Below the pieces are notes generated by a model. It searched no databases. It was not told the origin of the DNA and saw only the letters and a list, made by a program, of their open reading frames with translations. A stretch of 64,000 bases of DNA, taken from Cloeon dipterum. Its lineage: Eukaryota > Arthropoda > Insecta > Ephemeroptera > Baetidae. The position numbers and the translations under genes were made by a program. This document shows, piece by piece, positions 11,106 to 24,400 of this stretch. The stretch spans positions 21,879,883 to 21,943,882 of the forward strand of contig NC_088789.1 of NCBI RefSeq assembly GCF_949628265.1, in the 5' to 3' direction. Numbering within the stretch: position 1 is the first letter of the stretch; every line of letters begins with the position of its first letter.

Positions 11106-12890
11106 TTCAAGATACTTACATAGCTTGGTATTATCAATCTTCTTTATGCGATTGATTAATTAAATAGTCAAAAGCAAGCTAAAATATAAATTTAGATGCT
11201 GATAATTTTCTAAAAAAAAAGAATGTTGGGCCTGATTTTATCGCTTCATTTGTATTCCTCTCGCCTCAATTTATTTAATGGTGTGCAACGTGTGAGGGAA
11301 ATTCTCAAGCTTTAGCAAAATACATTAAGATTTCTAATATAGTGTGAGACATTTGAAAGCGGCCGCATTCATCTTTGGGCCGATTTTCTCAGATATTTAC
11401 AGGGTAACTTAAGTAAATTATACTTTGAATAAATTTTAAGATTATATTTTACAAATGTCATCAAGTATTTTATTCATTCGCTTTAAATCCAATATGCTCA
11501 TGAAATCTAGTAATCGCATGAGCAATCAGACAAAAATTGTAACGCACTGCAATCATATAGTTTAGGGGAAAAATTGCAATGATGCGCTGCAAAATTATTG
11601 AAGCATATTTGTTGAAAATTCAGAAAGTTTCAGTATTTGCTCTTTAGCAATTCAGTGTATTTAAATTCAACCATTAACCTCCGTGTATACATCTTACAAC
11701 ATTTTTTTTCAGTCCGTTTCGCTAAGTTTTTTTGTAGCTTGTTGAGCGATTCCTCCCATTACCAATTTTGTGTAGCTTCCAAGGGAAATCATTTCCTCGT
11801 ATAGCGAAGTATAAATCATGATTAAACAGCCAACAAACTATAGATCTGAATTCTTAGAAAATTTAAATCTTTGCCTAAAATTTATTTGAAAATTGACGAC
11901 GCAAAAATTATTATAAATCATCCCCCTGGGCTATTAAGAGGTGGACCTAGATTTCTTTTAAATGCAAAATATGTTGTTCCAATTTTAGCTAGAGACAAAT
12001 CCACACAAAAGAATTTATATTTTTAGCTCTGTCCGGGAGGAAGCCATTTGAAAACAAATCCTATTATTTGCAACTGCACAACTGCGCCATCCATTTTGCC
12101 AAGCTTTGCCCACGCGTGGATTGCGCCGAAAGAATTTTCTCTGTTACACATTCAAGGGAGTTTTATTATATTATATTTTTTGTTACATGAAGAGGAACAA
12201 TTGGAGCCAATTTTGGGCTATTAAAGAGCGCTTTGTTCGGCAGACAGAGTGAAACGGCTGGCATGTAATTGAACTGCGCCGCTCCGCTTTTAACCGGGTC
12301 AACTCTAATTAGGCGCAGCGCAAACATGCAGCTCGAAAAGCCGAGTTTTTCCTAAAAAGCGCTGTCGGAATAGGCGATTTGTGTCGATCGGCGTGCAGCT
12401 AATGACTTGATTAATTAATGCACTGACCCATTTCTGTCCGCGTTGCATGCAATTATCTATAAAGCGGCTCGAAAATTTCCCCCTGCATGAATGCGCTCAA
12501 CAAAAGATTTAATGCATATCAACTCATTTTACAGCCTGGGGAAATCGGCAGATGAAGACGTTGCAAAAATCATTTTTAAAATCATTTTGCAAGACGTGTT
12601 TAACAATCCAAGTCATACAATCGCTCAAAAAAAAAGAGAAGATGACGAGCGCGCACAGCAATTTCGCAAGGATTCAACTCAAGACGTGTGTATATGGACA
12701 CCGCGCATGACATTTATGCCGCCGAATGCACAATTACACGAATCAGTGACGCGTTTAACCTTTATTTCTCGTCGGCTGGCAACTTTTATAACGAACTGTG
12801 TGTGCTCCTTCTGTCAGGCCAATGCTGACTTTAAAGTGGACCAGCACTTGGAAAATTCTTAACTATATAATTTTCACCTCTTTACCTTTA
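11106..12890. other. Intergenic AT-rich DNA
   Basis: No gene or clear repeat recognised. A slightly GC-richer stretch lies at about 12050-12450. A 123-codon frame at 12491-12862 has no recognisable motif and I treat it as chance. Confidence 0.45.
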
Positions 12891-13295
12891 AATATGCTCT
12901 GAAATTTGGGAAAGAGCTAAAATTTACACAGGTTGTTAAGTTTCAAAGAAAATCGGCTGCAAAATTTGCATGCCAAACAAGTGGTGAGCACTGTTAACAA
13001 TATATCAGGATTTATTTCGCCAGTTAAGCAAATTTACCTTGTAATTTGCACACCACTGGATAGATCGCGACGAGAGGAATGGAAACCAAGCAAAAACTCA
13101 TGGACAAACATTTAAATTCATCAAAAAATATATGACAAAGTCTGAACTATGTATGTATTTAACAAACTGTTAACTTACTGGTCTTAATTTGGTTATTTCA
13201 CATTGTTGGGAATTAACAATATATCCATCCGTTAATAATTGTATATATCAAGCAATTCGAATTAATTTCTACTGTTACCCTGTATCAATCCAGTT
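12891..13295 (+). mobile_element. MITE-like element, diverged copy
   Basis: The right end TGTATCAATCCAGTT followed by TA, and the interior GATCGCGACGAGAGGAATGG, identify the family. The left boundary is approximate because that end is degraded. Confidence 0.6.
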
Positions 13296-14239
13296 TAAAC
13301 AGGAAGCTAAAATACGAGCTAAAGAAAAAACAGTGATTTATTTTATAAATTGAATTACAGATGTAATTTTACGCTGATGGTATATATCCGCCATGTTGTT
13401 TGTTGCGAAGGGAGCAGGATGGGCGTTGTTTAATTGATACAAGGATGCAATTTGAAAGTTTTACATATTGCTACAAGCACGACTTAAGTAATATAAATTT
13501 TATTACTCATGACAGAGATAACTGAATATTAAACTGCTATTTGCATATCGCAAACCTTGAAGCTGGAAATAGATTTCCAATAAAAAATATATGCCAAAAC
13601 AGCTTTACTTCATGTGTAAAAACTCGCTATCCACCTCTCCAAACTAAAACATTTTTAGGCTGCATTTATATCTGAATATATTTTTCATATAGTTAAGTTG
13701 TTTTAGGGTTTTACAGTCATAGTTAAAAAAAATGAAAATGTACATATTCAATTTGCCGGCATACAAGACAATTGATAGATCATTTTTAGCTCAATTTTGC
13801 TGCTTTTTTAAGTCAGTTTTCTTTCCAAACACTTTTGAATGCTTTACACAACACTTAACAGCAGAATTTTCATTTACAACAGTAATTTATTAAATGAAAA
13901 CACGTTAACGTCCACGATTTAATTTAATTTCATTCTTTTTGTATCCAAAAGTCTAGAAATTAAATTTTTACTGAAGTTACGAATAAGTTTATTAAGTCTT
14001 CGTCCACAATAGTTGATAAAACATCAATTTTCTTTGAAATACCTCAAATAGTTTCTTCTTTAACTTGCGCGTTCTACACTCTCCAAACTCATTTAACACA
14101 ATTTAAAGTTGTTTTTTTTTTTTCGTAAAAAAAGTGGCTAAAATGTTTTTGTCACTAAAGGGCTCTGTTATAGCAACATTTTTCTCATGTTGCAGTACGT
14201 AAATTCTCGAGGAAATCAGTTCCAAAGTTTGCGTTCTTT
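13296..14239. other. Intergenic AT-rich DNA
   Basis: No gene, RNA or defined repeat seen. Strongly AT-rich with short homopolymer runs. Confidence 0.5.
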
Positions 14240-14400
14240 TTATATCCTCTGCTTCCTGTAAATTGTGATTTATTTCGCTGAAAGAAATATTGTTCACAGA
14301 AGCCACACATATTTGAACAGATCGGTACGAGAGGAATTAAAATCAGCCACAAAAACAATGAAGAATCCTTATTAGAATTTCTAAGAAATACTTGTTTGAT
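14240..14400 (+). mobile_element. MITE-like element, internal fragment
   Basis: Contains the hallmark TGAACAGATCGGTACGAGAG and neighbouring sequence matching the middle of the 436-bp family. No terminal repeats are visible. Confidence 0.45.
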
Positions 14401-14579
14401 TCATAAAATAAATTAATTCAATGCAACTTTTTAAGCCACTCACTGCACAGAATTTAACAATTTCGTCCTAAATACAAATATTTAGGTATTTTTTTTTTAC
14501 CTTTTTCAAGACACGAAAACAACGCACCTTTGATAACAAAAGAAGGTCTAGCAAACGAAAAAATAATAAAATAAATAAA

Positions 14580-15920
14580 TGTAGGACGTTTTCAGGAGAC
14601 TGCCACTCACATTCAGAAGGAAACTTTTGATCGAGTACTTTGATTGCGGCTTCCAACGAGCGAGCGCCATTAAAAAATTAAGGCCGTCAATTCACGCAGA
14701 TAACGCACACATGGAGTCATCAACGCGGCGGCGGAGGCAAGGACTCGATAAATTCGCGGGAATAAAGAGATGCAAAAAACATAGCGAGAGAAGGTCATCA
14801 AAAAGCTGCGGAACTCGTTGAACAAATAGATAGACACACGCGTGCCTGCGCCCGAGTAGCGCGTTGTATCACTTTGTAGGCCCCAACATGACCTCTTTAA
14901 TTATTAGCACCAAGCGCGAGTTGGCTAATGCCTCGCTCGCAGCACACACACACACACATGAAAGAAAGGAGCAGGATGAGATGCATTTGTACGTACACAA
15001 GGAACCGTATTCAAATCAGCACTTGAAAAGCTCCTCTTTCTTTCTGTCTCTCTCTCTCTCTCTCGCTTATGGGTGTTTGATATTTAAATTCGCAGTCGTA
15101 ATCTTTTCCTCAGACGGCACCGCCGACTTATTGCTTTACCATGCAAATGCGATGGAAACCGCGGACTCGAAAGACGATTCGACCGATTTTGCTGCTAACT
15201 TTGTAGTGCGAAAATAGGCTCGGGTAATCACGAGGCAAACAGCAAGTGTTTGAAACTCGTAAAACCACATCCGCTCTCATTTTATTTAAAAATAGATATT
15301 TTGTGCTTCTATCTTTCATTTTTGATTTGACCACAAAAAGATTGGCAAAACCACATTGACATTTTGCGTGCTCTATAAAAGCAACTCTATTTCCTATTTT
15401 TTTTTTTATTAATTTATCATCACCATTTAGAAATAAATCTGATTACATTCCTGTCTCTTAAAATTACGCTAGATAGAGATAAAAAAATCCTCGAAGGAGA
15501 AAGAATTTAGAATTGTGTAAATGCTATAGCAGGGTCAATGAATTTTTCTCCTCAGGTATTTTGTGCTTGTATACACAGGATAAAATACACGTAATTACAA
15601 TTTTTTATTTATTGTGAACCATGAAAGAGGAGGGAAGCATTGACATGTACATTGAAGAATTTGGTGATGGGTTACTAATTCTGAGAAATTTCTGTCCAAG
15701 CCACTAAATAACCCTCTGAGTGCATCGGTACGAATTCTAAGACGCCATAAATTTGGTCAATGGAACTTTTTCATAGTTAATGACAACTGACTTAAGTGTC
15801 TAAAAATCTCGAAATTCATCTCTGTTGAGAACGAAAAAATATTAGCTAGGAAAGACGAAATTAATCTGATGTTAATAAACCATTCATTTTTATTCCATCT
15901 CTTGTTTCTTGTGGTCCAAT
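14580..15920. other. Intergenic DNA with GC-richer island at about 14600-15230
   Basis: No gene recognised. The island contains a (CA)n run near 14943-14958 and a (TC)n run near 15045-15064. Frames of 64-117 codons here show no family resemblance. 15230-15920 is AT-rich. Confidence 0.45.
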
Positions 15921-16219
15921 TATCATTCACGCCTTTGCGCTCGCCAAAAATAACCAATAGTGGCTTGTGATCCGTCATTATGGTGAACTGCCTTCCCAAC
16001 AGAAATTGTCTGAACTTCTTGACAGCCCAAACCACTGCAAGAGCTTCAATCTCGACTTCGCCAAAGTAATAGTGGACAAAAGAAGAGGAAGTGCGAATTA
16101 ACTTGCTTCTTCGGCAGGCGAGGTCGAGATTGAAGCTCGTGCAGTGGTTTGGGCTGTCAAGAAGTTCAGACAATTTCTGTGGGGAAGGCAGTTCACCAAA
16201 ATGACGGACCACAAGCTCA
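15921..16219. mobile_element. Ty3/gypsy-like RNase H fossil, inverted pair
   Basis: Two copies of the same RNase H-domain segment lie as an inverted repeat. One reads on the minus strand (core arm about 15961-16062, extending to about 15921) and one on the plus strand (about 16117-16219), with a spacer of about 54 bp. The domain is recognised from AVVWAVKKFRQFL and MTDHK-type sequence, typical of Ty3-group LTR elements. It is a short, broken remnant with no LTRs, integrase or capsid region nearby. The two arms are still highly similar, so the inversion-duplication is not very old. Confidence 0.8.
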
Positions 16220-16308
16220 GAGAGCGGACTTACTCATTCAAAAGTTAGATTTAGTAATATGTAACACTTTTAACTATATGTTATTCAAAGAGATAATATA
16301 AACTTTTA

Positions 16309-16734
16309 AAGAGGATTGACACTTCAAAATCCTTGTTGCCAATGCATGAACTCTTCCCTTACGATTCAGTTGAAGCCAAATTTGACCTAAGTTAGCTCTG
16401 TAAATGATGGAGAAAAGTTGCTGAAACTTAGCACGCTTTTCGAATGGTGAGGACTGAGGACTGACTCCTTTTTTGAAATCCAATTTTGTTTCACAACAAT
16501 AAAGAGTTTTCCTTAAAAGGTTTCATGCGCTGTCGTTGAACAGATCTCGACGAGAGGGATCGAAATCTGCCAAGAAAAAGTGGTCAAGTATTGTAGATTT
16601 TGGAGAAAATTTAGATTTTTTACTATAGCAATGTCCTTTTTTGTTATTTGAACTAATTATTTATCGATCAACTGCTTATTGCATTATCCAACAATTCAAA
16701 TAATTTTCCATTGTCACCCTGTATCGATCCACTT
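16309..16734 (+). mobile_element. MITE-like element, near-full-length diverged copy
   Basis: The left end AAGAGGATTGACACTTC and right end GTATCGATCCACTT are inverted repeats flanked by TA on both sides. The interior contains ACAGATCTCGACGAGAGG. It is more diverged from the 6.2-kb and 30.1-kb copies than those are from each other. Confidence 0.75.
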
Positions 16735-19700
16735 TAGGATGTAAGGCACTTTAAACCTGTTTAAGAATTAGAACCAATTTGCATGTTTAGTTGTAAATCA
16801 ATATAAAAAGAGACCACTTACTCCAGCTTCAGTTCTAAATATAGATATTGATCTCCTCATGCAAATTAGGTCGTCTTCTTTGTTTTGCTGCAAATCAATC
16901 AAGCAATGAGTTGAGCGCATGTTTTAAAGATGTAATTTCACTACCTCGCAGTGAAGGTTGTAGAGGAATAAAATATGGGAACTGTATAAAATGAGCACTC
17001 TGGCCTAAACACAAAAGGTCATTGTCGCTTTTCCAAAAGCAGGTGGTGGTAAAAATCTGTTGACCAGCAGGACCAGCCATTGAAGGAAGAATCTTACAAT
17101 ATTTTAACAGATTTTTATCATGAATTAAAAAAAAGGAACAGACCAAAAAGACATGGTCTTGGTGTGACCAAAACTTAAAAGTTAATAAGGAATGCAAACT
17201 AATTTTACGTGGAAAGGTCAAATTTTATTCCAAATAAGACAGAGTAAAAAAAAAATTATAATTAATATCTATTCGTTATTTAGTGAAATATTTATTTTTC
17301 GATATTTCAAGAATGCATGTGGTTCGGAATAAAGCGCAAATTGTGAGAAACCCCTCAAAAAACAGTTTTTACGCAATGCATTTTACAAGAAAAAATGTTG
17401 GATTTGCTAATTCTGTTTACGGCAGGGCCGGGCTTAGAAGAGCTTTGGGTCAATTCCCAATCACTTTAAATGTTTACTTGTGGCGTTGTATGTTGCCCAT
17501 TTTTTTATTATTTTTTTTAAACGACAATATATTTTCATGTTCAATATAATTAAAACCAGGCTTCGTCCTCGTTGTCAAAAGAAATTGGTCCTTTTTATTC
17601 CTCGACCAGTTTCGACGTCATCAAATACGTTCTAATCATGAGTTACAATTACAATCATATACACAAATAAAATAATGTCACAAACTAATATCACAAAAAA
17701 TTCCATACAATTCTTAACAAATATCACCCATCTATTCATGAGGCACTTGAGGCAAGCTCCAAAGACCAAATGTGAAAAGTTCAAAGCCACCCCTTTGTTA
17801 AATCTACGCACAAAACTCACATGCAGGTGGTAGGTTTTTGTCCCCTTTCAGCGCGTGAAATATTCTTCCAAATATCATAAAGCAAGTGGCTTGGGATACT
17901 AATGACATTTTCCGAGCATTCCATTCCCACCTCCTCCATAACCACCCTCTTCCACGAATTCTATTCTTGCTTCAAAACCTCCACATTCTTGGAATCAAAC
18001 GTATGTCCTTTTTCCTGTGCATGCCGCGCTAACTGAAGACCATTATTCGTCGATAAATTTTAATAAATTTTCATGTTTTTAACAATTGACCTACACCTTT
18101 ACGTGGTTTGTCACAATATTTATTCATTCCATTAATTTTCTTTGGTGAAAAACACAAAATTTTATTTTTTAATGCCAAACCATTGTTATAAATTCAATAC
18201 CAAAATGTTTATCCATGTCTGGTGGTGAAAATCATGTTACTAATTCTTAAATTAAATTACAACATCATTTGGATAGAAAGCATTTTATGGCCTGTTTTTC
18301 CCACCTGTCAACCTATGGTAAAAAATTAAAATCTGCAGAAAATTGGTACAAAATTGGAGAATAAAATTAAAATACCATTGACAGCATGAAGTACGTATGG
18401 GAATTATTATAGAAATTGTTTTAAAAACCATCTAAATCGACCAAGAAACCGTTAAAAATAGAATTTTTCCTTGATAAACAGTAGTATATAGTTGACTGTT
18501 TTGACTGCTCAAAATTATTATACATTTAAAAAAATAAGTTACTGAAGCAGATTTACAACTAGCAATGAGATCTAATTTTTCTTTGATGACAAGTGAGTCA
18601 ATGCAGTTCCTTTGTATGGTTAAGTTTAAATTCATTCTGCAACGATATATTCCGGCACATTTTTGGTCTTTATTTCTGTGTCAAGCGAAATAGATTCCTA
18701 AAAATCCAATCTCTTTCAAAATTGGTAAATAATTTAACTGTAATTTATAGCCCTTTGTGTAAACTGGGAACAAACTATTGTTCCAACATATTTGAGTATT
18801 CCCAGTACGATTTTAATGAAAACCTTTGAGTGTGTATGCAAAAAGAATTATTCGAAATTGTTCCCTGTAAATATTTCGCAATAATTTGAATTTGCATTAA
18901 GTACGTGGGAATTGTGCTACTAACGAAGCACTTTCTAGAAAACCGTTTGAAACCGACTATATTTCCCAAACAAACCGTCTAAAAGCCGAGAATTGGTTTA
19001 AAAACAAGCACTGCGCTTTTTAAAGGTTATAATTTGTCCTCATTTTTCAATGCAGTTATAATTCCATTTGAGGAAATCAATTCGGCTCCGTTTGAAAGAA
19101 GTACTCTGAATTCATTCGGCACCGATTTTCCAAGTGAGCAACCGCCAATGCAATTCGAGGCCCGTTGTGGCCTGCTTTTCCATCAGAGAGAGAGGGAGGA
19201 AATTAGTGTAATAAATCTCGAGCCGACGCCCTGCTGCAATCGAAATTTTCCGGCGGCGAAAGCAATGTGCGCGCATTTCCCTGGCAGGCCCGGCGCGAGA
19301 AAGGTCCTTGACACCTTTCATTCGGAGTGTGATGAGGAGCAAAGTTCGCCGAAACATCCGTGGCCGAGTGCTATTTGGGATGAGCGCGGCGATGAAGAGG
19401 CCCTCGAGGGGGCACACCGCGCGCGCCGTGATTTCATAAACGCTCGAGACGCGATTGCACTTCATTCGGCGCAGGTCGTCAAACTCGCGTAGCTGTCAAG
19501 AAAGAAATAACACTAATGAAAGTGCAGATAAGGCGCGGAAAAGCGCACGGCTAACGCTTTCTTGTGTTTTTAGCCTCAACTTACGAGGAAGGCATACGCA
19601 ATTTCAGAAACCCCTGACGCTAATACGTGGTCAGACGATTGCGGGAAACTAATGAATTTTTAATGTAAAACTTATCTACCCTCGTGTTTATCTATGGCGT

Positions 19701-20009
19701 TCCCCTTCCATTTCCTGTTCCTCCTGGAAATTTCTTAAATGCATTTTCATGAATAGTTTTTACGCGTTTTTATGATTTTCCGAGAATTACACAATTTTTA
19801 TTTTAAAAACTGGATAGACACGGTTCTCTGTCGATAGCATTTGATATTTAAAACCAGTTCTCTTGGGAAATTTCTCTCACGTCGTACAAAATGTAGGATT
19901 AATTTCATCTCAAGCCCAATTTCTAAACCTTTAAAAAAATAAAAAAATAAATCGAAAATCCCAATTCCTAATTTCACCCGCAAGGGAATTTATACGTACA
20001 TAATTTAAC
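16735..20009. other. Intergenic AT-rich DNA with an island at about 19080-19600
   Basis: Outside the Penelope fossil I recognise no gene. A minus-strand frame of 108 codons (16895-17221) is unplaced. The GC-richer island at 19080-19600 carries overlapping frames on both strands (up to 152 codons) without motifs or splice context. Confidence 0.4.
17541..18060 (-). mobile_element. Penelope-like element fossil, 3' part
   Basis: On the minus strand the segment contains the end of a Penelope-type endonuclease region (NGLQLARHAQEKGHTFDS, then NVEVLK) followed by a 3' region with TTTGATGACGTCGAAACTGG and CGAGGAATAAAAAGGACC, sequence typical of the tail of these retroelements. The reverse transcriptase domain is not visible. 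It is degraded with several breaks and looks old. Confidence 0.65.
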
Positions 20010-20420
20010 ATGGATTGATACAGGGCAACAATGGAAAATTATTGAATTGTTGGATGCAATAAGCCTTTGATCGATAACAAATTTATTCTACAATTTGCAA
20101 CAATCAAAAAAGGACCTTGCACAGTAAAAATTCATCTTATCATTGGGATCTAGCATTATCATAGTTAATCTCTGTATACACACAATGTGCATTAATGAAA
20201 TAAAATAAAAATGTTTTAGAATTTGCCGAATTTCTCGAAAGATTAAACGGCCTTTCACCGATTTTTTTCCGCTTGATTTCGCTTCCTCTCGTTGCGAAAT
20301 ATGAGCTTAATTTCTCTTCTATACTGGGCAAGCAATTTAAATCCTGATTTTCAGCAAGGAGACAGTGCTCATCGCTCGATCAGCTTACAAACTTTTTAAC
20401 CGATTTCCCGGAACTTTAAA
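20010..20420 (-). mobile_element. MITE-like element, diverged reverse copy
   Basis: The reverse complement begins with a terminal-repeat-like end (forward GGATTGATACAGGGCAACAA) and continues through the AACTATTGAACAATTTG-type segment, the CGCTTCCTCTCGTTGCGAAA hallmark (reverse of CGAGAGGAA) and CAAGGAGACAGTGCTCA. The left part is well matched; the far end is degraded. Confidence 0.6.
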
Positions 20421-20742
20421 CGCGGAAACCTTGGAAGTATTAGCTCGTCTTTCTTAATTTTTTACGAGCATTTCAAGTAAGAATTAAAAGGATGTTACAA
20501 TTACTTGTAATTGAGGCAATGGCAAAATTGGCTAACACGCAAATGGTGTAAAATTTATTACTTTCTTAAAATTGTTATATAAAAAGCACATGTGCTTGAC
20601 CTCGCAAACTTCGTGGAAAGGGTCCAAACTATTTTAAACAAAAATTAATTAAAGATTTTACAGCATTTACGTATTAGCCTCAATTAAGAGTAATTGAAAC
20701 AAGGATTTTTAAAATTTTTTCTCTACGTCTTTACTTTAAAGG

Positions 20743-21192
20743 CCCCCCTGAAGGTGAACTTTCGTCGGTAATTTAAAGTTTGAAAACGCTTGGTTGGCAT
20801 TCTATTGTTCGCTAATCACCAGTAACATGAAATGTTTGTCGGTTTTTGCTCAACCATAAATCCTAACCATTTGTTTAAATTACAAAAGTTCATCATTAGG
20901 GACCCTTTTAGGTTTTTTCTTTTTTTTTTGTATACGTTTCAAATATTTCCTAGTATAAAATTTAACAAATCTAATCTAAACCATTCCTGAAATTTTAATG
21001 TGAAACACATGGGTAGTTTTTTCGATGTTCTCTTGATGTTTAACGGCCCTCTGAGGTAAACTTTTGTCGGCACTTTGAAGTTTATTTGAAGCTTGTTGGC
21101 ATTCGACTATCGGTAATCGCCAATAATTTAATCCCGACAAGCTGTTTTACTCAAAAACATATTGTTTCAATTACAAAAAGTCAACATTAACA
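20743..21192. repeat. Diverged direct duplication, period about 300 bp
   Basis: The segment 20743-20900 and the segment 21043-21192 share a series of words in the same order: GGCCC..CTGA, GGT..AACTTT.GTCGG, TTTGAAGTTT-like, GCTTG.TTGGCATTC, TAATC.CCA.TAA and ATTACAAAA. The unit is noncoding and unplaced. It may be a tandem duplication or two copies of an unknown repeat. Confidence 0.55.
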
Positions 21193-21369
21193 TAATATTA
21201 CGTAAATTCTGTCCAATGAAAAATTTCAAAACTATCTCAAATAAAGATATATACAAATCTCACAATATTGCTCAACCGCAGAGAAGATATCAGTCAAAAT
21301 GATGCAATATAGAGAAATAACGATCGAGGAAGAGGATGTAAAAATTACTAAATCCAAAAGGGATGTGTG

Positions 21370-21370
<1 letters not shown>

Positions 21371-21414
<44 letters not shown>
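21371..21414. repeat. (TG)n microsatellite
   Basis: About 22 uninterrupted TG dinucleotides. Confidence 0.98.
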
Positions 21415-21415
<1 letters not shown>

Positions 21416-24180
21416 TTCTTTCTCTGAGGTCAAATAATAATCACAAGTGTCGCAGCCGCGATAAGAGTCAAATGACAAACGGCCCTGAAACTAATCCAGT
21501 CATTCCGGGCCAATCGCGGGGAAAATATTATTGATCCTTAATAAAAGACCTTGAAGCACAAGGACAGGTTGATATCTCGAATATGAACGTAAAATTATTA
21601 ATTGCACTTTTTTCTTATCTGGGGAAATAACTTCATGAAAGATCGTAAAACCTTCGCTTTTATGGAGCCGCTCTTATCTCTTAATTTGCAGTGCTTGTTG
21701 CGCTGATCAGCACTTTTTGATTCTAATTTCCCTTATGCCTTTAAAATTTCGGAGCTTGAATTAAAATTATTTATTGCGACTCAATGGACAGTTTCAGATA
21801 GGCGTTTCCACATTTTGCGTCGAACAATATTGCGTCAAACAGTGTCGTGCGACGATTTTATTCGTTGTTGGGGAAAACGCGGAAAACATGTCACACTCAA
21901 ACTTCCTGTCGGAATGGTATAGCATCTGCGTTGTTGCCTCCTGTTCGGTCACGTTTTCGGCTTTGTGCGACGTGTCAAACTGAACTCCGACCTCGAAACA
22001 AAAAATATGCAAATTTACCCGAGTGCGATAATCTTGCGCCAAGTTCCGTCCCCAAAGATTATGCAATTCATTTCAAACTGGCTATACAAAAAAGAGCATG
22101 TGTGTTTGTGTGAATTGCGTCGCGTGCTTCTTGCCCTTGAATGAATTTTTCTCAATTAGCGATCAATTTATTGTCTACGTGTGTGTATATATATGTGAAT
22201 AGCCGCCGAGAGCGAGTGCTGTAAACTTGTTGTGTGTTACATCACGTCACATATAGCAAACACAACACACACACACAGCATAAGCACATGCCGGAAAAAT
22301 TGCGCAGATCAATTCGACCTTGCTCGCGTGTGTCGCTGTAAAATCATAAATTTCGGCTCGGAAGTATATCAAAAACAGCAGATGAGGTGCTATAGAAATG
22401 GGAGCAAAAGCAGAAGCATCAAATGGGATTTTCAACCGCAGTGGACTAATTAGAGAGATGCGAGTTTTAGACGTCCAAAAGCGTCTAATTGAATGGACAG
22501 AAGCTTTCTGCTCTTTGATAAATAATGTCAAATACTGAATGTAAGGGTTAACGTATAGACATGCAAAATTTTGTGTAAATGCAATTTGAGCTCCTTTTGT
22601 AACTTTACAAATGCATGATGTTAATTTGTTTGGCAATGGCAGGACGAGAGTGCACAATACATGATGAAATTGCTGGCTCCCATTGTAAAGCTATTTTTAT
22701 TTGTTCTTACTTATTGTTAGTTAGAACTTTATTGGATTAAAATGATTCATTTGTCAGTCTTGTATAGATTTTGTTTTTGATATGTCTGTTTTGGTAGATT
22801 ACCTGCATATCTATTGTAAAAATAGCTTGTTTTTTCATAAATGACAGTAAGTTTTTCAGAAAAACTAAATAAGCTACAAAATTGATAAAAACGTAAAAAT
22901 AAAACTCAAACCTGTATAGTGTTAAGTTTCTGGTAAATCTTGTAAACAAATCACGCAGTAAAATTATCGAATTGCTCAGATCTGCGTGGATTAATTTAGG
23001 TTGGCTAGGTTAAATCAAAGGGCGAGATTTTTGCTCATGTATAAAACTAATTGCTGATTTATAATTTTCTGTATGGTTATGAATTTTGTTTCAAATCAAC
23101 TCAAAATCGAAATATTTCGATTTGTTTGTGCACACTGACTGCGATTAAAAATCCCGATTAGTCGAGCAGGGGTTGCGACGTAGGTGTGAAAAGAAAAAAG
23201 TGGACCGCCGCATTGTGGTGTCGAGACGCGGAGCGAGGTGACATTTGAATGCGAGAGCATAATTTTTCGTCCATTGTTATTGGAAGCCGATTGTTTCTTG
23301 GGCTCAGGCAGGCGAAGAGAACAATTTGTCTGCGATACATAATTGAGAGCGAGCTCGCGACAAGCAGCTAGCGAGCGAAGAGCACCCTTGACATTATTCA
23401 AGCTCCCATTTTATTATTTTAGGTCACCATGCATGCAGCGACGTGTACGAGCAGTGTTTTATTATTGTACAGTATTGTGCGTTTATCTGGCACTCAGCAG
23501 TGAAAAAGTCAGCACGATTGCTCATTTTTCATCTGCGAGTGTGCTAAATAAGCAGCACGCGATCTTATATAATATAAATGCACGCTCGCTCGCCTACGAC
23601 CGCAAGCAAAGCCGGCAAAACTCGGATTCTGCACGATCGTGTGGGTTTGCGGCGCGCCTCTGATGTTTATACTAACTTATTAAATTGGCTTCAATCAACG
23701 AAAGCTGCTGGAAATAGAGCATATAAGTCTGATCTAGCCAAAGGGGACATTAACCATCATATAAATACTGACAGCTGGTTGTTCTGTATAAAAACTCGGT
23801 CTGTATTGCTGTAAATTGTTTTTTTTCTAATGGTAAAAGGATAAATTTTAAATTAATTTTTAGATGCTTACTAGGAAATTAAATATATATTTTTTAATTA
23901 TTTCAATGCTTGCCGTACAATCTATTAAAGTTTAAATATCTATTAAACATTTTTACTATTTTTTAGATATTAAAAAATATATTTATCAGTACAGTCTTCA
24001 TTCTTCATTCCATAAATAATCCCCTTGCAGGTGAAATTGGAATTTAACCCGTTAAATTACCTGACCAGTGGAGGAGGGTGCAAATCCCGGAAATTTTGAA
24101 ATGAGGTGCGTAGTCCCACGGAATAATAAAAAGGCATGGCACGTGTTGCTAACAATAAGTGCGGGAAAATATACTAAACA
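21415..24180. other. Intergenic DNA with islands at about 21770-22420 and 23100-23680
   Basis: No gene recognised. The two islands are GC-richer and carry overlapping meaningless frames on both strands. A short alternating (CA)n run lies near 22259-22277. Confidence 0.45.
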
Positions 24181-24229
24181 TTGACCTTTTACTGAGATTA
24201 GCAGCTAAATTCCTGATTAATTTATTGAG

Positions 24230-24400
24230 TCACTGGGTTTGAAGAGCTAATTGATTTTTCCAAATGAGTCAGAGTGCTCTTTTGATGGCCCAGCCCATCA
24301 TAGAACTTTTGAACAGATCTCGACGCAAATATTTTGAAATCAGACACGAAAACTTAGTAAAATCGTGCAAATTTTCAAGTAAATAGGTAAAAACTGAGTT
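24230..24400 (+). mobile_element. MITE-like element, fragment
   Basis: The hallmark TTTGAACAGATCTCGACG with following ATTTTGAAATCAGACACGAA matches the family interior. No terminal repeats are seen. Confidence 0.5.

Noticed and set aside
19034-19492. 152-codon plus-strand frame and 117-codon minus frame
   Set aside because: Both strands are open over the same GC-rich island and neither shows family resemblance.
21371-21414. (TG)n tract as a telomeric or regulatory repeat
   Set aside because: A plain dinucleotide microsatellite with no telomeric unit.
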